Below are positions 4,197 through 6,229 of a DNA stretch of 6,229 bases, in pieces (position 1 is the first letter of the stretch; every line of letters begins with the position of its first letter). The notes beneath the pieces are model-generated. The model saw only the letters and a program-made list of their open reading frames with translations, searched no databases and had not been told where the DNA came from. Position numbers and translations under genes: made by a program. Source of the stretch: Gammaproteobacteria bacterium (GTDB lineage Bacteria; Pseudomonadota; Gammaproteobacteria; Xanthomonadales; Xanthomonadaceae); NCBI GenBank assembly GCA_025360985.1, contig JANYBA010000112.1, positions 1-6,229 of the forward strand, given 5' to 3'.

Positions 4197-5986
4197 GCCT
4201 GCTCACCGAACTCAAGCGTCGCAATGTCATCAAGGTGGGCGCCGCTTATCTTCTGGTCGGGTGGTTGGCGGTGCAGGCGGCGAGCATCGGCTTCCCAGCC
4301 TTCGGTGCACCGGCCTGGGCGCTGCGGGTTTTCATCCTGGTGCTGCTGCTGGGCTTTCCGTTTGCGGCGGTGATGGCCTGGATGTTCCAGATCACCGCCG
4401 ATGGCGTGAAGGCCGAGACCGCGACGTCCGGCAGCAAGTTGGTGATTGGTGGTGCCATCGTGTTGGCGGCGCTGGCGATCGCCTGGTACTACCGCGGCCA
4501 GCCGACTGTGCGCGACAGCGCCGTGCCTGCCGGTGAAGTGGGCGCCATCGCAACACCTGCGGCGCAGTTGCCCAAGTCCATCGCGGTGCTGCCCTTCGTC
4601 AACATGAGTGCGGATGCCGACAACCAGTTCTTCGCCGACGGCATCAGCGAGGAATTGCTCAATGCGCTGGTGAAGGTGCCGGATCTGGGCGTCGCCTCGC
4701 GCACCTCGTCCTTCGCCTACAAGGGCAAGGAAATCAGTGCGGGCGACATCGCCCGCGAGCTGAAAGTGCGTTACATCCTGGAAGGCAGCGTGCGCAAGTC
4801 CGGCGACAAGGTGCGCATCACCGCCCAGCTGATCGATGCCGAGCAGGACCGGCACCTGTGGTCGCAAACCTACGATCGCGAGCTGACCGACATCTTCAAG
4901 ATCCAGGACGAGATCGCCAACGCCATCGTCAGCGCGCTGCGCGGCTCGCTCACCACGAGCACCGCAGCCGCGGCGCCGGCAGTGAAGGTGCGCGCCGACA
5001 CCGAGAACATGAAGGCTTACGAGCTGTACCTGAAGGCGCGCGAGAATTTTATCGCCCGACGCGAGCTGGACGTCACCACGGACATGTTTCAGCGGGTGGT
5101 GCAGCTGGATCCAAAGTTCGCTCGTGGTTGGGAAGGACTGGCCGCGACCGCTTCGGTGGCGCCGAGCTGGGGCTTCAAGAACCGCGACTACCGGGCCCTG
5201 TCCAAACAGGCGGCCGACCGCGCGCTGGAACTGGACCCGAGCTTGTCCATGCCCTGGGCGGTCAAGTCGCAAATCATCGGCGATACCTGGCCGATCGACT
5301 TCAGCGCCGCGCTGGTCGCGCTGGACAAAGCCGTGGCGGCGGACCCCAGGAACGCGACCGCATTCCTGTGGCGCGGCATTAGCTGGACACAACTCGGTTT
5401 CTTCGACCGCGCACTCGCCGACCTCGACCGCGCCGTCGCGCTGGAGCCGGGCTACCTCAATGCCAGCCGGTACAAGGCCCTGGCCTTGCTGCTTTCCGGC
5501 AAGGAAGACGAAGCGTTCGCCTTGTTTGAAAGCGGCTTCGCCAAGGGCTTCGTCAACAGCCGCAGCGAGAATTTCATCGCGCCGCTATATGCGCGCGGAC
5601 ACCGCGCCGAGGCGCTGCTGCTGATGGGCATCGAAAAGATGCCGCCCGAGCTGCGCGAGGCGATCCTGACCCGCTTCGATCACCCGGACAAGCCCCTCGC
5701 CAATGCCCGCGCGCTGGCCGATCGCCACCTTGCGGATCTGGACGACCCAGCCTTCTCCAACGGCAGCATGCTGCGCCTGTGGCTGGGCGACTACGAAGGC
5801 GTTGCCGATGCCGACGACAGCGTCACCACCACCATCGTCGCCTGGGATCGCTATCCGGCCTCGTTCCGCAATTCGCCGGGCATGAAGCGCAAGCTCGTCG
5901 CCATCGGCGCCGTCGCCTACTGGCGCGCGAACGGCTTCCCGCCACAATGTCATCCGCTCGGCGCCAGCGACTTCAACTGCGACTGA
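4193..5986 (+). CDS. Membrane-anchored TolB-like/TPR protein
   Basis: The product has 597 residues. The frame is open back to 4130, but the ATG at 4193 overlaps the vapC stop (ATGA) and gives the family start MSLLTELKRRNVIKVGAAY, which the next gene also has. Membrane helices are likely at about 15-34, 43-65 and 83-100, putting the remainder in the periplasm if the basic N-terminus is inside. Residues 127-250 form a TolB N-terminal/FlgO-like domain (SIAVLPFVNMSADADNQFFA, then GISEELLNAL, YILEGSVRKSGDKVRITAQL and HLWSQTYDRELTDIFKIQDE). TPR-like helical repeats follow at about 274-450, the clearest being FLWRGISWTQLGFFDRALAD with AVALEPGY. A less clear tail ends in the only two cysteines, C586 and C596. 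Such proteins are often mislabelled adenylate cyclase because some cyclases share the TolB-like/TPR part; no cyclase catalytic domain is present here. A scaffolding or protein-binding role is likely; the partner is unknown. Confidence 0.85.
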   Translation: MSLLTELKRRNVIKVGAAYLLVGWLAVQAASIGFPAFGAPAWALRVFILVLLLGFPFAAVMAWMFQITADGVKAETATSGSKLVIGGAIVLAALAIAWYYRGQPTVRDSAVPAGEVGAIATPAAQLPKSIAVLPFVNMSADADNQFFADGISEELLNALVKVPDLGVASRTSSFAYKGKEISAGDIARELKVRYILEGSVRKSGDKVRITAQLIDAEQDRHLWSQTYDRELTDIFKIQDEIANAIVSALRGSLTTSTAAAAPAVKVRADTENMKAYELYLKARENFIARRELDVTTDMFQRVVQLDPKFARGWEGLAATASVAPSWGFKNRDYRALSKQAADRALELDPSLSMPWAVKSQIIGDTWPIDFSAALVALDKAVAADPRNATAFLWRGISWTQLGFFDRALADLDRAVALEPGYLNASRYKALALLLSGKEDEAFALFESGFAKGFVNSRSENFIAPLYARGHRAEALLLMGIEKMPPELREAILTRFDHPDKPLANARALADRHLADLDDPAFSNGSMLRLWLGDYEGVADADDSVTTTIVAWDRYPASFRNSPGMKRKLVAIGAVAYWRANGFPPQCHPLGASDFNCD

Positions 5987-5987
5987 C

Positions 5988-6229
5988 ATGAGCCTGATCG
6001 CCGAACTCAAGCACCGCAATGTCATTCGCATGGCCGGGCTGTACCTGGTCGGCGCCTGGCTGATCGTGCAGGTCGCGGGGACGGTGCTGCCGATGTTTGG
6101 AGCGCCGGCGTGGGTGCCGCGCACCATCGTGATCGTGCTGGCGATCGGCTTCCTGCCGGCGCTGGCCTTTACCTGGGTCTTCGAACTGACGCCGGATGGA
6201 CTGAAGCGCGATCAGGATGTGAATCCGGC
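5988..6229 (+). CDS. TolB-like/TPR-type membrane protein, N-terminal part (3' end outside window)
   Basis: The reading frame starts at the ATG one base after the preceding stop and remains open to the window edge: 80 codons plus two bases. It begins MSLIAELKHRNVIRMAGLYL and has two membrane helices, at about 15-34 and 46-65, around the motif FGAPAW, then FELTPDGLKRD. About 36 of the first 74 residues equal those of the preceding protein with no gaps, so the two are paralogues. In the families I know with this start (ELKRRNVFRV...AWAFELTPEGLKRE), a TolB-like domain and TPR repeats usually follow, but here they lie beyond the window and are predicted, not seen. The one-base spacing implies co-translation with the preceding gene. 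Confidence 0.8.
   Translation, partial: MSLIAELKHRNVIRMAGLYLVGAWLIVQVAGTVLPMFGAPAWVPRTIVIVLAIGFLPALAFTWVFELTPDGLKRDQDVNP

Noticed and set aside
4193..4204. ATGAGCCTGCTC shared by the starts of paralogues 4 and 5 and the TPR gene as a recombination site
   Set aside because: Only 12 bases are shared, explained by the common MSLL start and codon bias; the DNA then diverges at once, so there is no support for a site-specific element.
4172..5392. 406-codon open frame on the minus strand opposite the TPR gene
   Set aside because: It is complementary to a gene with clear TolB-like and TPR domains. Its translation has no recognisable domain and looks like the reverse of GC-rich codons, and it has no neighbours on that strand.

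Overview
The window is a GC-rich, gene-dense, single-stranded stretch: all nine genes lie on the + strand and the only gap of any size is 73 bases. Codon use, the DUF6090-like proteins and the membrane-anchored TolB-like/TPR proteins (MSLLxELKRRNV... start) fit a gammaproteobacterium of the Xanthomonadales/Lysobacterales type (Lysobacter, Rhodanobacter or Dokdonella relatives). That placement is inference from protein style; no rRNA or marker gene is present.

Region 1 (1-3533) is a tandem array of five paralogous genes, the first cut by the window edge. Each intact product has about 240-260 residues: a short basic N-terminus, one membrane helix with a GxxxG step, the membrane-exit motif QVSNWN, then a largely helical, probably periplasmic domain. 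They look like members of the uncharacterised DUF6090 family. All four junctions are 4-base ATGA stop/start overlaps, so the array should be one translationally coupled operon whose promoter lies left of the window. The anchor-coding DNA is nearly identical within two neighbouring pairs, while the rest of each gene has diverged almost beyond recognition.

Region 2 (3534-4196) is a type II toxin-antitoxin module: an AbrB-type antitoxin (vapB) and a PIN-domain RNase toxin (vapC), again joined by ATGA. It has its own AT-rich promoter (TTGACA, 18 bases, TACGAT) overlaid by a striking 37-bp dyad that is probably the autoregulatory operator.

Region 3 (4193-6229) holds two paralogous membrane proteins of the TolB-like/TPR type, the second cut by the right edge. 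The first starts inside the vapC stop codon (ATGA) and the second one base after the first one's stop, so both appear tied to the vapBC transcript.

The joint function is unknown. The common theme is inner-membrane anchored proteins with probable periplasmic interaction domains, present as tandem paralogues and interrupted by a toxin-antitoxin pair that may control expression of the downstream TPR genes.
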